In this document: one piece after another, positions 31,966 to 44,468 of the stretch | How the letters are laid out: each line of letters opens with the position of its first letter | Numbering within the stretch: position 1 is the first letter of the stretch | Assembly: GCF_003286085.1 (NCBI RefSeq) | Contig: NW_020825340.1 | Coordinates: forward strand, 558,001 to 622,000 | Direction of reading: 5' to 3' | DNA: 64,000 nt | Source of the DNA: Drosophila persimilis | Taxonomy: Eukaryota; Arthropoda; Insecta; Diptera; Drosophilidae | Notes under the pieces: generated by a model | Databases searched by the model: none | What the model saw: only the letters and a program-made list of their open reading frames with translations | What the model was told of the DNA's origin: nothing | Program-made: the position numbers and the translations under genes

Positions 31966-34900
31966 ATGTTTTGGGACAAGGGTTATGCGCCCTCAGCGAA
32001 TATAGAGGCGTTACTAGAGAAGGAGGTAAGTTTGTGGCCACCTGCAGCGTCTTCGTCTCCGTCTCCGTCTCCTTGTCCACTCACCCACTCATTGCCTTAC
32101 ACTTTCGTCTTCACACATCGCACAGAATTCAAAGCTAGAGGAATTTCTAGATGAGGAGGACATACTGCAAGAGTGCAAAACGCAAAAGAAAACTCTCGTC
32201 AACTATTTTACACGTGCCGATGTGATCAGGCGTCTGGTTGAGCTAATCACAACTGAACCCTCTGATGATCTGCCCATGGTACAGCGTTTTCGCTACGCAA
32301 ACATGTCCTGTGAGATACTCACACTGTAAGTTCTGCCATCTTTCTCTTTTTGCCATTTAATTAAATAGATTTGATTATGTTTAATAAATAGCGGCCTACC
32401 GTCCCTTGATGAGAAGCTTCTGTCCGATGCGGACACAATACAGCTGCTGTATTCATATCTGGAAAAAGAACCACCGTTAAATCCATTGCTGTCGTCGTTT
32501 TTTAGCAAAACGTTTAGCATGCTCTTTACCAAAAAGCCTGAACAAGATTGGTTTTCGTATCAACACATGTGCCTACAACTCCTGGAGTATATTAAATCGC
32601 AGAAGACCTTTTTGGATTTTATTTGCAAACACTTTGACACACCGGTCATACCTGATCTAATAATGCAAATGATGAAGGACATCGAGGGTGGTCAACTGAA
32701 GCGAAACCTATTCGAAGTGAGTCTCAAGGTTCCCGTCTTTCAGCACTCTTAAACACTTCAATATTTTTTATTTTCGCAGTGGCTAACTGAAGATAAAATT
32801 GTGGAGAGACTGATTGCAATATTGCGTAATCCTCAAGAAACCGATAAACATGCAAATGTTGCCGACTTTTTCTGTGATCTTATTAACCAAGGGCGCCTAA
32901 TGCGTCAAACCGAGCAGGAGAACGATTCATTTGAGCCGGCCTTTGATGGCTCGAATCCCATATTGAAAACCATTGAATCTGCTGATACAATTGAAGCCTT
33001 GTTAAATGTGATTTTGGAACCAAACGCTCAAGAGAGCGCCATCTTATCAGGAATATCGGTTGTACTTACGCTTATCAAGCCAATTACATTCACGTAAGTC
33101 GCTGAGCTCCCTGATCACTGCTTCGTTTCTATCTGCCCCTACCCTACCCTCCCGCTCTTTCACAGAGATGAGCCCAATTCTGATCGTCAGCGTTTGCTGC
33201 AGAAGCGAGAACGAGAATTCCATCAGGAGGTGCAGGAGACTGTGATCACTGTGATGGCGCCACGCCTACAAGAGTTCGTTCATGTTCTCAAGAACCCGCC
33301 TGCGGTGAGTTCTCATAGTCCAATCTAAGAGAAATGCCAGTTCTATATCCAATATATTGCTTTGCAGAAATCCACAATTGAGACCACAGCGGCCGTGTTG
33401 ACGCCCCCCTTTGGGAAGACACGTCTTCAAGTGTGTCGTGTGTTCACTGCCCTGTTGGAGACCAAACACGAGAGCATTCAACAGGCGTAAGTTTTAAAGC
33501 TTGCCCCGAGTCCGCACTGCAATGATTGAATCTCCATTCTTCCCTCAGGATCTGCGCAACGGAATACTTTAGTTTGCTGCTGGAGTATTTCAAACAGTAT
33601 TGCTGGAACAACTTTTTGCACACCGAAACGGAGAAGGCCCTCCACCTGGTGTTCTACAATGAGCTGTCCAATAATAATACGGCTTCTACGGAGGCCACTG
33701 ACTTCTTCACCGCCGATTGCCTGATCAATGCCTTCCTGAAGGTCAACGAAGAGGAGTTCGATGTTGAGTTGAAGAATGCCTTGAACGACTATAAGCGGGA
33801 GGAGGGTGGCAACAACGCGCATCAGGATCAGGATCAGGATGGTGACATCGAAATCGAAGTGGCAGCTGCGCAGGAAGCGGCGGTACAGACCGATGAGCAG
33901 ACGCCAACCACCATCCAGGAAGCTAATCCCCAGGAGTCTCCAGAAGAATCGGAACCGCAGACAACTGTAGTGTTCGCCAATGAGGAAACAGCGGCACCAA
34001 CGCTGGAGGAGAATCATGTGGAGAACAATTTGGAGGATGATAGAGGAGAGCTGTCGCTTGCAGCAGATAAGTCGGACAGCGAAACAACGCTTAATGATCT
34101 GGACAAGACCAAGGAAGCGCCCAATGCCCTGCCTTCAGAGATGCAAACGCATGTAAGTTGGACATGAAGGTCTTGTCCAGTTCCTGTTCTAATTTGGCCC
34201 TCCTTTCAGTTGATTGTAAACTGTCACTTGGTCTCCAAGTTGATTGACTTTTGGCAGCACAATGCGCAGGCGCAGTAAGTATTCACGCAGATTAGTCTAA
34301 GAAGCGCTTATCCCTAATGCCATGATTTTTCCCGACTCCAGATCTGTGGAAAAGGGCCGTCGACTGGGCTACATGGGGCATCTCATCAAAATTCTCCGTC
34401 ATATTACAAATTGTATATCAGAATCTGAACATATCGCTGCCTTGATGGTCACCAGCCTCAGGGACGAGGCCGAGCAGCAGCTCTGGCAATCGCTCATCGA
34501 TGCGGAAACTGGCGAATTCACGCTTGCAGCGAAGCAGCAGAACCAGATGCTGGCTAACTGTAATCCGCACGAGGACCACGAGTACAATGCGGGCGGCTCG
34601 AAGGACTATTTGGGCGAGACCAATAGCTGGGACATTGGAACGTTGTCCTATAGCAACATGGGATACAGTGATCTGGACAACACGTTGCAGGACATTGTCT
34701 TTACCATGGACAATGATCAAAATCTATTTCAATTTGGTCGCAATATCGATGACGAGGACGATGACGAGGACGAGCAGGGCACTCACTCTGGCGCTGGCGA
34801 TGGACATAGCCACGGCATGTTCACGAAAAACTCGATCACGCTAAGCAATCTGGCCGATACCTGGGACATGGATGTACAGTTCTCGGACATTCCCGGTGCA

Positions 34901-35625
34901 TCTACTCAGGTCAACACTGGCACCGAGAACTGGGGCACGGAATTCAATACGCATAACTTTGCCGACTTCGATGCGCACTTTAGCACCTTTGGCAGCGATT
35001 TGGGTATGCCTACATCACGGCCCCCCGTGGACGAGGAATCGCAATCAGTGCCGGAAGTTCTGGCACCCACTCCGGCCACTGTCGGCGATGAAAAAGAGTC
35101 GCATGCGCACAATGATGATGATGATGATGAACCTATGAGCCCCAAAGCTGTCCCGGATAATGCATCCAGCAACGATCAACAGGCTGAGTACGACAATAAT
35201 GCTAATGTGGAGAAGTCGTCCAGCGACAAGCTGGCGAGCGAGGCGAGTGTTGTCGAGGCCACATCGATTGTTACCCGACTGCAGTCGGTGTTGTTGGATG
35301 GCGAGGATGATTACGAAGACGACGAGGGCATGTGGACAAAGCCCTTGGGTGGGGATCGTGAAACGGAGGATCAATCCACACCCATTTCGAATGGACCCAC
35401 CAGCAAAGTGAACGAATTGTAAGCAAATGCAAGTCGATTGTATCCCAAATTCACAATTCTCTCTTCTTTTCTGGTTTCAGCAATCATGCCAACGACAACG
35501 GCAGCAGTAACAACGTGGATGGCCATGAGGAAAGCAACATCACAGCAACAGCGGAGCAACAGAAGCTGACGGCCGCTAGTGCCAACAAGACGAACAATGT
35601 TGAGATTGCAACACACACCACATAG
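31966..35625 (+). CDS. fmt: Fiery mountain, SAPS-domain regulatory subunit of PP6
   Basis: Ten exons, 31966-32025, 32126-32325, 32392-32716, 32780-33093, 33166-33304, 33368-33486, 33549-34152, 34210-34274, 34342-35418 and 35481-35625, give 1015 residues. The N-terminus MFWDKGY and the conserved helical-repeat SAPS region (LEEFLDEEDILQECK, EILTLGLPSLDEKL, FSKTFSMLFTKKPEQDW, FEWLTEDKIVERL) are hallmarks of PP6R proteins, which hold and direct the protein phosphatase 6 catalytic subunit. An acidic insert (about 430-540) interrupts before IVNCHLVSKLIDFW and GRRLGYMGHLIKIL, the last conserved part. The rest is a disordered acidic tail with DDDEDE runs. The fly gene fmt modulates JNK signalling in long-term synaptic function. 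Start codon: first ATG after the leader, with Trp-Asp following as in relatives. Confidence 0.9.
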
Positions 35626-36304
35626 ATACACTCACAACAAACACACACACAAACACAAACACCCCACACCACACCCAAATAAACACGCACTCATTACCCA
35701 ATCTGCAATTTGTATAGCATAAAATGTGTCGACGACAATTTGTAAAAATGCCTTTGATTTGCTCTTTGGTCATTTCTTATACATACATAATCATGCATAT
35801 GCTACATATTTATATGAATATATACCACATACTACTACTTATACGTACATGCATAGACACGTCTATATAAATATATATATATATTATATACACAACAAAA
35901 ACAGGCTGCAAAAGTACAAGAAAAAATTTGTGCATTAGCAAAAGGCCGAAGCCCGCCCAAAAAAACCAAAATGGAAATGAAAAAAAAATGTTTAAAAGTA
36001 AAAAACGTTTATTGTTGAATACTTCTGCTCCTCGCTCGTATTGCCAATTATTTTAATTTGTAACTTCTTTCACGCTTCCTAATTAAGTGAATTGTATTTT
36101 TTTTTTGTACTTGTACTTGTATAAGTCTGTCGTTTTAGTGCTTTAGTGCTTCTACTTTCAATACTCTCAATGTGTTAGGCAACGAATGAGCATTACTTAA
36201 AGTACCAAAATTTACCATGCAACAAGTAATGTCGTATGAATAGTTTTGTATTTGTATTTCGTGGATAATCTATATCTATACATACATATATATATACATA
36301 TACA

Positions 36305-36470
36305 TTTACACACACACACACACTCCTACACCCCACACACACAAATTTGTATTGTTGAATATTCGTGTTGGAGACTTGTGCGAGCAAGTTATTGAATGAA
36401 AACGAAGCAAAAGCAATGCCAAAATACCAAAACTTTCAACACAACAAACACACACACACACACACACATG
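36305..36470 (+). repeat. (AC)n microsatellites
   Basis: Two tracts: ACACAC at about 36308-36323 and a longer one at about 36447-36469. Confidence 0.85.
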
Positions 36471-37774
36471 CTGCAAGCACAAAAAAGTACGCATTATGTA
36501 TTAATGAGGTATATTACTACATATTTATGTATGTACAAATATACTTATGTCTTTTGCCATTATGACTTTGTTTCTATACAAATCGGTATAACCAAAAAAT
36601 ATTCTTTGTCGAAAGTACAAAAATCAAACTGAAAGAAACTACAAAAACAGATGACAGAGTAAGAAACAGAAGCAATAGAAATAACTGAAAACAAGAAGCA
36701 AAGAAACAGCAAGCATTTGTCAGGACGAACATGAACTAAGTACACCCCCGATATACACACAATCTACAAGCAACCTCCTTAAAACCTACTTATAGAAACG
36801 ATTTTCTATAGGCCTCCCTCCCTCTCCCAGAAAACGAGAATTTCAAATGAAGACTTTCCAAGAAGACATTTTAAATTTAAATTTACTTACTTTTGTGTAT
36901 TGTTTTTAAATATATTTCTATTCAAGTTGCCGCTGGAAAATGTTTCAGCGAACCAAGAAGAAAATACAGAAAAGAAAAGAAAACAGAATAAGCAATGAAA
37001 ATGAAGAAATACAAATATGCCATCTTTCGCTTCCAAATAAATTACACTTTAATTATGTTTAAAAATAAAACAAAAACTACTTTAAAAGTAAACTTGATGT
37101 TTGTTTTACAAGAGAAACGCAAACGAAAAAAAAAGAAAATAAAAATCTTTAATCTAGAGAATGTAGATTAAATTGTAAGATAAGTGAAGAAATGAGAATT
37201 GAGCATGCAGCATATCAAGCAGAGATGTGTGTAACAATAACCAAACCCAAGCCCCACATTCCCCAAGACCCTATCCCAAAGAAAAGGAATCTTCGTTCAC
37301 CGATTGATTCATGCACCGAACTTGTTTGAATTATATAGAATACTAAAGTAGAATATTTTTGCACAAATTTCCAATCGCTTGCTTTTTATTTTTGCATAAA
37401 AAAAAGGAAAAACAAAACATAAGAAAGTAATGAGAAAAATGAAATGTTTAAACTATCTCTGATGAAAAACTGTGATAATTAAATGAAGTTGCAGGGTATT
37501 TGATAAAGAAAACTTAATTTAAACAAAGTGTAAGACATCAACTAATGGACACCACACACCTCACAACACAGCTATCATGTACACGAAAACACTCTCGACA
37601 CGAACTACACACACACACAGACACACACACTCACACACCCATTAACTGACAATTAAAGAAAGTTAATTATATAATTAAATTCGTTGGCACCACACAATCA
37701 ACAGGCGAACAGTCGAAGAACAGGAATATGAACCACAGCAACCGAACAGCAATACGTACTGCAATGAAATCTAA

Positions 37775-37830
37775 TTGAGAGAGAGAGAGAGAGAGGTATA
37801 GAGAGGGACAGAAAGAGAGAGAGAGAGAGT
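37775..37830 (+). repeat. (GA)n microsatellites
   Basis: Two interrupted GAGAGA tracts at 37777-37795 and 37812-37829. GAGA runs can bind GAGA factor, but there is no promoter next to them. Confidence 0.85.
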
Positions 37831-40617
37831 TTTAATGTGTAGTATTTAGTATCTATAGAGATAATCAGAGATGATGTTGATGGATGGTGATGGCGGATGG
37901 CTTAGCTTTTAGTTCTCCAGCTTCATGCGAACCGAAACTAAACTTAAAACTAAGTCTTAAACTTAAAAATACTCATATCAAACAGCCAATTGTAAACCGT
38001 GTAATATGTACATATAATTGACCCTAGTATTGTCTTCCCCGCCCCCACTTCTGTAGTTACGTGTTCTTCGTTTCTTACAACTAACTTAATATCTTACATC
38101 CAATGATCGAATCCTTCCCTTGTGCATATGCCTTACCATACCATAGAATACCATACACACATAGAAATACACAGCTATCCATTATCCTAGACATAGTTCC
38201 ACCTACGTACTGTGTGTCTTTTAAATGTTAAGCAATAATAATACAAGAAACGAGTACAGAAAAACTTAGTATGTATGTATATGCTTGATAAGAAAAACAG
38301 AAAAGTGTAGACAATGTCTAGCGTGTGGCAGTTTTAAGCATTTTGTTTGTCTAATTGTAAACTTAAATAAGAATACCAAACGTCCAAAGTTTTATGCAAA
38401 ACGAGAACTAAGAACAATTGTGAACAAGAAAGTCTTCAGAAATGTTTTGATCACCCCGATGCAGAGCAGAGTTATACACACGCATGCAGGCCTAATTACG
38501 TATACATACATATACAAATGTCGTTTATAATGATTGATTGATTGATTGATTTCTCATCGATTGTTTCACCCCAGAACACCCCAGAGGAAGGGAACTCAGT
38601 ATTTTGTGACATGCACTAGGCATTACTCGATATCGTAAGTGAGCAAGTAAGGTTGTAACTTTAATTCTTTCGTGGCGCAATTAACTTGAGATAAAACTAA
38701 AGCTGCATAACGATGATAACGATACGATAATGATATTTTCTAACCCGCGAACCGAATCTTAGGTATCCGGTGTCGGGATGTGTTCAGCAATTCAGTATTT
38801 CAATTAAGCCAATCCCTTGAGAGCCCAAAAAGCCCCCTCCCACAATGCCCACAAATGCTACAATGGTTTCCAACTGCAAACCAAATGAAAAGGAGATGAG
38901 AATAGGACACAAGATTTAATAAATAAATAAAATAATTCTCTTAAATCTTAACTTAAATAAAGAACCAGCGGGAACAACAACGAGGAAGATAGATGATGCA
39001 AACTGTAATACAACAAATAATTGACAAACTTAAACATCATACATGCAATATAATAAAACATCTATACTTGAAAATAATTAAGAAATCCCATACAACAGTT
39101 AAGGAAATTGTTAACATAATGGATAATGGAATGAACTAAATACTAACCATAATTAGCAAATAGTCGATGAGAACGGAAAGAACCGAACCCAAGTGTGCTT
39201 CATGTATGAATTTATGTTTAGATATTTACAAGCAAACAAATGCGCGTATACATACAATACATATTCCTAACTAAAAATGAAAAATGAAATGAAAAATGAA
39301 AAGAAAACCAAGCGACAAGAAAAACTTACAGAATTTGCATATTACTCTTAACGATTAACAAAACTATTGGTGTCTATACATACATACAGTATATTATAAT
39401 TATAAAGAACTATACCCCCTATATACTATATATACTATTAACTTTGTATGTATGTAAAACGAGTACAGACTTTTGAGAACTGCAAAACGTATCGTCAAAT
39501 ATCCAAAGGCAGACATATTTGTCGCAGCTACAACTTGCTATAAAAGCAAAAACAAAATATTAACAATATATATATACATATTATTAAGTGCTCAAGGTGA
39601 TAGTTGCACTCAGACACCCAAACACACACATACACCCATACAGTACACACACAGATATATATATCCATACTCGCTGATTTGCTTTTTGTCGAAACTACGA
39701 AGAGATACTACTGAAACCCCAAGGGACAGACACTCTGGAATCTGGAATTTCTTGAGTAAGTGCCTTAAAACGAATGTCAGAAAGTCAGAAGAGTGGAGGA
39801 GCGGTAAAGGGGGTTTGAAGCATGACAAAAATACACGATTTTTTCGATGCATTTGTTGAAGAGAAAGATAAGATGATACGACCTTTGTTCAAACTTTACT
39901 AAAGTGTTAGCCCCCGTGCAAACCAAACTAAAGTGTAGTTCCAAACTGAAATTAAGCAAACAGAAACAGAATAGTTAACTTTATGCTCCGATCTATAATA
40001 AGAATATAATTATATATAATTACCGTATACCTTTACCGTCGCATTTCTACATACACAGGAGATGTGTAACAAGTATTTGTGAGTGTTTATTTTAGGCCAG
40101 TCTACGTTTTGCTCAACGCACACACCAACCACACACAACCACACACACATACTGCAAACGAAAGCCCACACATAGTTACGAGTACACACACACCAAAAAA
40201 CACTGAGAGATAACAAACGCTTTAGCAGAGTTAAAGACAATTTGTGATTGTTTTGCATGTACCCTAACATTAAACGAGTATACAAGAAAAGAATTAACAA
40301 ATAACAAGCATTAAAAAAGAAGAAGAAGCCGGAGAAGGGCAGCGAGCAACCAGTACGAGTAATAGCATTAATTGTCTAACAATAAGATTTGTGCATTATA
40401 CGATAGAAATTCACTTTGAATTCGTATTGAAGTTTATCAATAAAGCGATACAATTTGATTCATATTCGAAGAGAACTTTTAATCAACTCCATATCCCATC
40501 CCCAATGAAACTCTTAACATTTCATTTAGTATTTTCCTTATTATTTCTTAATTTTATTTATTTATCACAATGTGGCCCTAAAAAGTATGCTACAAAAAAT
40601 AGTTCTTTAAAATAAAA

Positions 40618-42111
40618 TCAGTTCGACTTGGAGGTGGATGTGGTTGCTCTTGAAGCACTCACCGTGGCCATGGTCAGTGTGGTGGTGCTGGTGGTGGCAT
40701 GTACAATAGTGGAGCCGCCATGTCGTGTCTCCATGTGCCTCTGAAGATCGCGGCGTCGGGCCAGGGACTTGTGGCAGATGCGACACTGATATCCCGCCTC
40801 CGATTCGCCTTCGATGTCGACATCGCTGCTGCCACCGCCGCCCTCTCCTCCTCCTCCACCCACTGAACTGGGCTGGGTCTGGAGATGAAGACGCACATGC
40901 TTGTTAAGGTTGCTCGGATCGCCGAAGGGGCGCAGGCAGAACTTGCACTTGAGCGGCTTGAATCCGGTGTGAGTGCGGATGTGGATCTTCAGGCCATACT
41001 TGCGGGAGTATACCTTGCCGCAGTAGATGCACAAGTGTCCCTGCTTGGAGGCCCCCATGTTGCTGACAATGGCTTCGATCTGCGCTGCCGCATTCATGGG
41101 ATGCGCTCCCAAGGGTGCGGCTGCCATCGATATGGAGGGTAAGTAGGAAAGCGCGCCAGAAGCCGCCGCGGTGGCCGTGGCCAGAGGTCTCAGTGTCTGC
41201 ATGGCCGTGATCGGGCGAAAGGCGGAGAAACGGGGAGGAATCTGCAGCGGAGGCGAGTGGGTGGGCGAGGCCGAGGATGTGGAGGAAGCCGCTGGAGTAG
41301 GCGACAGGTGAGTGGCAGTTCTTTGGTGACTTCGGACAGCCGCTTTCAGGGCGTAGTGCAAGCGCATCCAGAGTATGTCCATGGCACTGCGCCCACAGCC
41401 GAGAGCCAGGTGGATCTTCAAGGGATGTGGGGTCTCAAAGGTGAGATGGCACAGGTGACATGTGTAGCGACTGTTTCCTGGAAGAGCAACAAAAAGATAA
41501 TTCAAATTAGTTCAAGATCAGATCAGAAGAAATCCCTTGGGTCGTGCTGTGTGATCCTTACCTTGTATGTTTAGTGGCGTGAGGAAGGGTATGCCCATGA
41601 GCAGCACCAGCTCTTCTCCGAACCAGGCCACAATCTCATCTTCCCGCGCTACATCCCGCACAAGTCGCAGCCGCACTTGTCCGCCATGGAGCTCGAAGAT
41701 CGCATTGAAGCTGTAGACATCTTCGGAAAGCTTGATCTGGCGCAACAAGGTGGCGGACATGATCAGTTCCCCGTTGGACACCTGGCAGTAGGCTCGGGTG
41801 CCGTCGGTGGGTGTTGCTGTGGAACTGAGGAGGGCTTGCGTGGGCACGGAACTCGAGCAGGTGTCCTTCGGAGTGTACTGCGAGGTGTAGACGCCAGGAC
41901 GTGGATTGCCCCGCACCCGCTTGACCGGGTTTTGAGTACTCGTCGTGGGCGTCAGCGTGGTCACTGGCGATGTGGTGTTGGTTGTGGTCGGCGATAGGCT
42001 GGAGCTGGGCAGCAGTTGCTCGATGCGGAAGATCATGCTGGCCGCCGAGCGTTTCTGTCCGGGTGCCGTCTCTTCCAGCTCTAGACTATCCAGATGAGCG
42101 GTCGTGTGCAT
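40618..42111 (-). CDS. Prdm13: Prdm13-type PR-domain zinc-finger protein
   Basis: Minus-strand exons 42111-41562 and 41477-40618 give 469 residues. A PR/SET-related segment (about 110-183; VYSFNAIFELHGGQVRLRLV, EDEIVAWFGEELVLLMGIP) precedes a C2H2 finger (CHLCHLTFETPHPLKIHLAL). After a Ser/Pro/Thr-rich linker come CIYCGKVYSRKYGLKIHIRTH and CKFCLRPFGDPSNLNKHVRLH, which are diagnostic of Prdm13, then a last finger CRICHKSLARRRDLQRHMETRH. Vertebrate Prdm13 is a neural transcription repressor that sets GABA versus glutamate fate; the fly gene is CG13296 in my memory. Poly-A: AATAAA on the minus strand (40558-40553). Confidence 0.88.
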
Positions 42112-42160
42112 CGTTCGCGTTCGAATTCGATTCTGCGTTCCAATTGGAAGCAGCGGTCGC

Positions 42161-42168
42161 TATTTATA
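42161..42168 (-). promoter_or_regulatory. Prdm13 TATA box
   Basis: Minus strand reads TATAAATA, 50 bases before the ATG at 42111, predicting a leader of only about 20-25 bases. Confidence 0.6.
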
Positions 42169-43004
42169 CCTCATCCGCATCCGCATGTGCACATCCGTAC
42201 ATCCTGCTCCCTTATTTGGATTTGTTACGGCCTTGCAGTGTCACAACACGGCTGGCGTCAAGTGCAAGAATTCCCAGCCCAGTCGAGTCCGGCACGGGCC
42301 CGGGCACGGGCATGGGCTCTGGCACCGGCTCCTGACATAGCTACGCACTTTGCAGCCGCCTCACTCACTCATCCACCTCATCTCTCAGAGCATCTCATCT
42401 CCCTTGCTCGCTCGCTCGCTTCGGGCATCCCCTTTTTCAGGTCTTTGCCTGGTGGTGGCTTGGCATGGCAAGTGCAACATCATGTCCTCCCAAATCACCA
42501 AAGCACTAAGCCAAGCTAAGCGGCCTGTAGCAAGTGTGCGTATTCCTATGCCAATCTCCTGCCCTCCCTCCCCGTTTGCATCCCTGCCACACCCCCTCAC
42601 TCTCTCTTGGTCTTTGGTTGGTCCTTTATTTTTTGGCTTTTGGGCTGCGCCTCAAACGAAAATGTATTTAATTGAAATTAAACGATCGTTTGTTGTTATA
42701 TTCCCGGATGTTGTTGCTGTAATGCCACCATATACAAATCGCATTCGCTATACTCAATGTCCTTGCCACTCCCTCCCTCATTATGACGCACACCGCTCCC
42801 TTCGCTCCCCCCTGTACTCGCACCCCGCATTATTCCGAATTCCCTGCTAATGCCTTAATATATTGGCGTGTATCGTTTCACTATTTGCGGTTTGGGGTGG
42901 GTCGTGATTTCTACGGATTGTGCTGTTGCTACAGTGCTCTGGTGCGGAATGAGGGTAGAATGGCGCCCAAAAGTGATATTAATTGAGCGAAGGAACTAAG
43001 AGAT
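42169..43004. other. Prdm13 upstream region
   Basis: CT-rich and GC-mixed, repeated CTCGCTCGCT and GGGCACGGGC blocks, no coding region supported. Confidence 0.4.
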
Positions 43005-43457
43005 TCATTCTGAAAATATATAGATTGTTTTACTCTCTAGATATGAGGCATCATACTTTGATAGTAATTTTGGATTAATCCATTTTACTCCTGTCAGGCG
43101 TGTCTGTTTTGGATCCACACTCTTTTCATATTCCTCATTTAAAGCTTCATTGATTACTACAGCATTTACTGTGCCCCATTTCTTGGCGGGCCCAAACTGC
43201 AACCCACCTAAAACTACTCCGCTCCTGTCCGCTGACAAATATGCTACGAGGCTAATGTTTTCATTATTGCGACACAATCGCGGCGGCATGCCACCCCTGG
43301 GTGAGCGATCAACAGGATAAGGGCCAGGGATTGGCAAAAACATGTGTTGCCAGTCACACAGCCGCCGTTCTGGATTGACGCTTGAGGCTGGAGAAGTGGC
43401 TGCAAGGAGTTCTGAATGAAGGACCCCTTTTTCTAGTACCGAACAGCCCTTGAGCAA
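43005..43457 (-). CDS. Unidentified open reading frame, 150 codons
   Basis: An uninterrupted minus-strand frame from 43457 to the stop at 43005-43007, with no opposing or overlapping gene to explain it. The second half reads like a folded protein (NISLVAYLSADRSGVVLGGL, KKWGTVNAVVINEALNEEYE, SKYDASYLESKTIYIF) and the frame stays open upstream of the ATG for about 30 more codons (through H-G-L-V-L-A-W-Y). Codons often end in A or T, unlike the GC-rich third positions of the neighbouring cuticle genes. I do not recognise the family. It may be a lineage-specific gene, a decayed exon of a larger gene, or a fragment of a mobile element. No TATA box close by; about 170 bases downstream of the Pro/Gly-rich cuticle gene on the same strand. 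Confidence 0.35.
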   Translation of the reverse strand: MLKGCSVLEKGVLHSELLAATSPASSVNPERRLCDWQHMFLPIPGPYPVDRSPRGGMPPRLCRNNENISLVAYLSADRSGVVLGGLQFGPAKKWGTVNAVVINEALNEEYEKSVDPKQTRLTGVKWINPKLLSKYDASYLESKTIYIFSE

Positions 43458-43623
43458 GGTGTACCAGGCCAGAACCAGGCCATGACCAGGACCAGGACCA
43501 GGAACAGGACCGGGCCAATTTCGGTTTGGTGTTTGCTTGTTCTTAATAAGTAGGCCGCCACCTGGAGGTTTTTCATTTAAAACATTTTAATTTTCACTCG
43601 AATCCGAACCATTAATCGTATCT

Positions 43624-44420
43624 TTAGCGGTAGACATAGCCCCCACCGTCGTTGCCGCCTCCCGTCTCGTTGTCATCGCATCCGTGGCAGCCGCCACCTG
43701 CAGCCAGCAGGTCTAGTGCTTCCTGAATCTCGATGGGAATGGGTGGGGGCGTGGGCAGATGATCCCCCATCGGCTGGAACCCGTTCTCATCGGCAATGTA
43801 GGTCAGCGAGATGGCATCGCCCTCGGGACTAGTGTAGGAGAACGAGCCCTCGGCCACCTGCGCCTCGGACCCCTCCTCGCCTGCATTCTTCAGGTAGCCC
43901 ATTTCCTCGGCTATAATGCCATTCCCGGTCTCGTATTCGTACTGTTGGGAGATCGGAGAGGAGGTTGGTTTGGTCTTAGCACTGGCTGTCCACTTACCTT
44001 ATAAGAACCATCGGTGTTGACTTTGGATTCCAGCTTGATGATCGGTATATCCTCTCCTCCGCCTCCACCGCCACCGCCTCCCCCACCTCCTCCATTCCCA
44101 TTTGATGGCGGTATATATCCGTTGTTAGGTGGAGCTGGCGGCGGTCCATAACTGGGCTTAGGCGGTGCTGGTGGCTTCTTTGGAGGCGGTGGTGCTCCAT
44201 AGCTGGGTCGAGGAGGAGGCGGTGGTGGCTTTGGCTTTCCATTGGGCTTCGGAGGACCATAGCTAGTTTTGGGCGGCGGCGGTGGCTTTGGAGCTGGTGC
44301 TGGTGGCTTGGCGGGCAGATAGGTGGCCGGAGGACGAGCACTTGGATAGCCGGCAGGCTGGGCCCAAACGCAGCCCAAGGCGATGCAAACAGCGAGTACC
44401 AAGAGAGTGAACAGCTTCAT
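43624..44420 (-). CDS. CPR cuticle protein with Pro/Lys/Gly-rich N-terminus (Cpr65Az-like)
   Basis: Minus-strand exons 44420-43998 and 43941-43624 give 246 residues. Signal peptide (M-K-L-F-T-L-L-V, about 1-20) is followed by repeats of the type KPPPPP-SYGPP and [10 protein letters not shown], then 13 consecutive glycines, then the Rebers-Riddiford chitin-binding domain ([35 protein letters not shown]). A Gly/Cys-containing tail ends in VYR. It is secreted into the cuticle, where the domain binds chitin; the Tyr- and Lys-rich repeats could take part in cross-linking (inference). The position at the edge of a 65A-type cluster suggests Cpr65Az. TATA box TATAAAA at 44468-44462. Confidence 0.85.
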
Positions 44421-44461
44421 CTTCAATGCGAACTGTGGCTGTTGGTCATCCACCCATGGGG

Positions 44462-44468
44462 TTTTATA
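44462..44468 (-). promoter_or_regulatory. TATA box of the Pro/Gly-rich cuticle gene
   Basis: Minus strand TATAAAA, 42 bases before the ATG at 44420. Confidence 0.6.

Larger units (their letters stand above)
35626..40617 (+). other. Long UTR-like region after fmt
   Basis: Nearly 5 kb of AT-rich, CA-microsatellite-rich DNA with no protein-coding gene. Poly-A signals include AATAAA at about 35678, 37036, 37065, 38926, 38956 and 40611. The even composition and lack of any core promoter suggest alternative long 3' UTRs of fmt rather than a hidden gene; this is inference. Confidence 0.45.
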
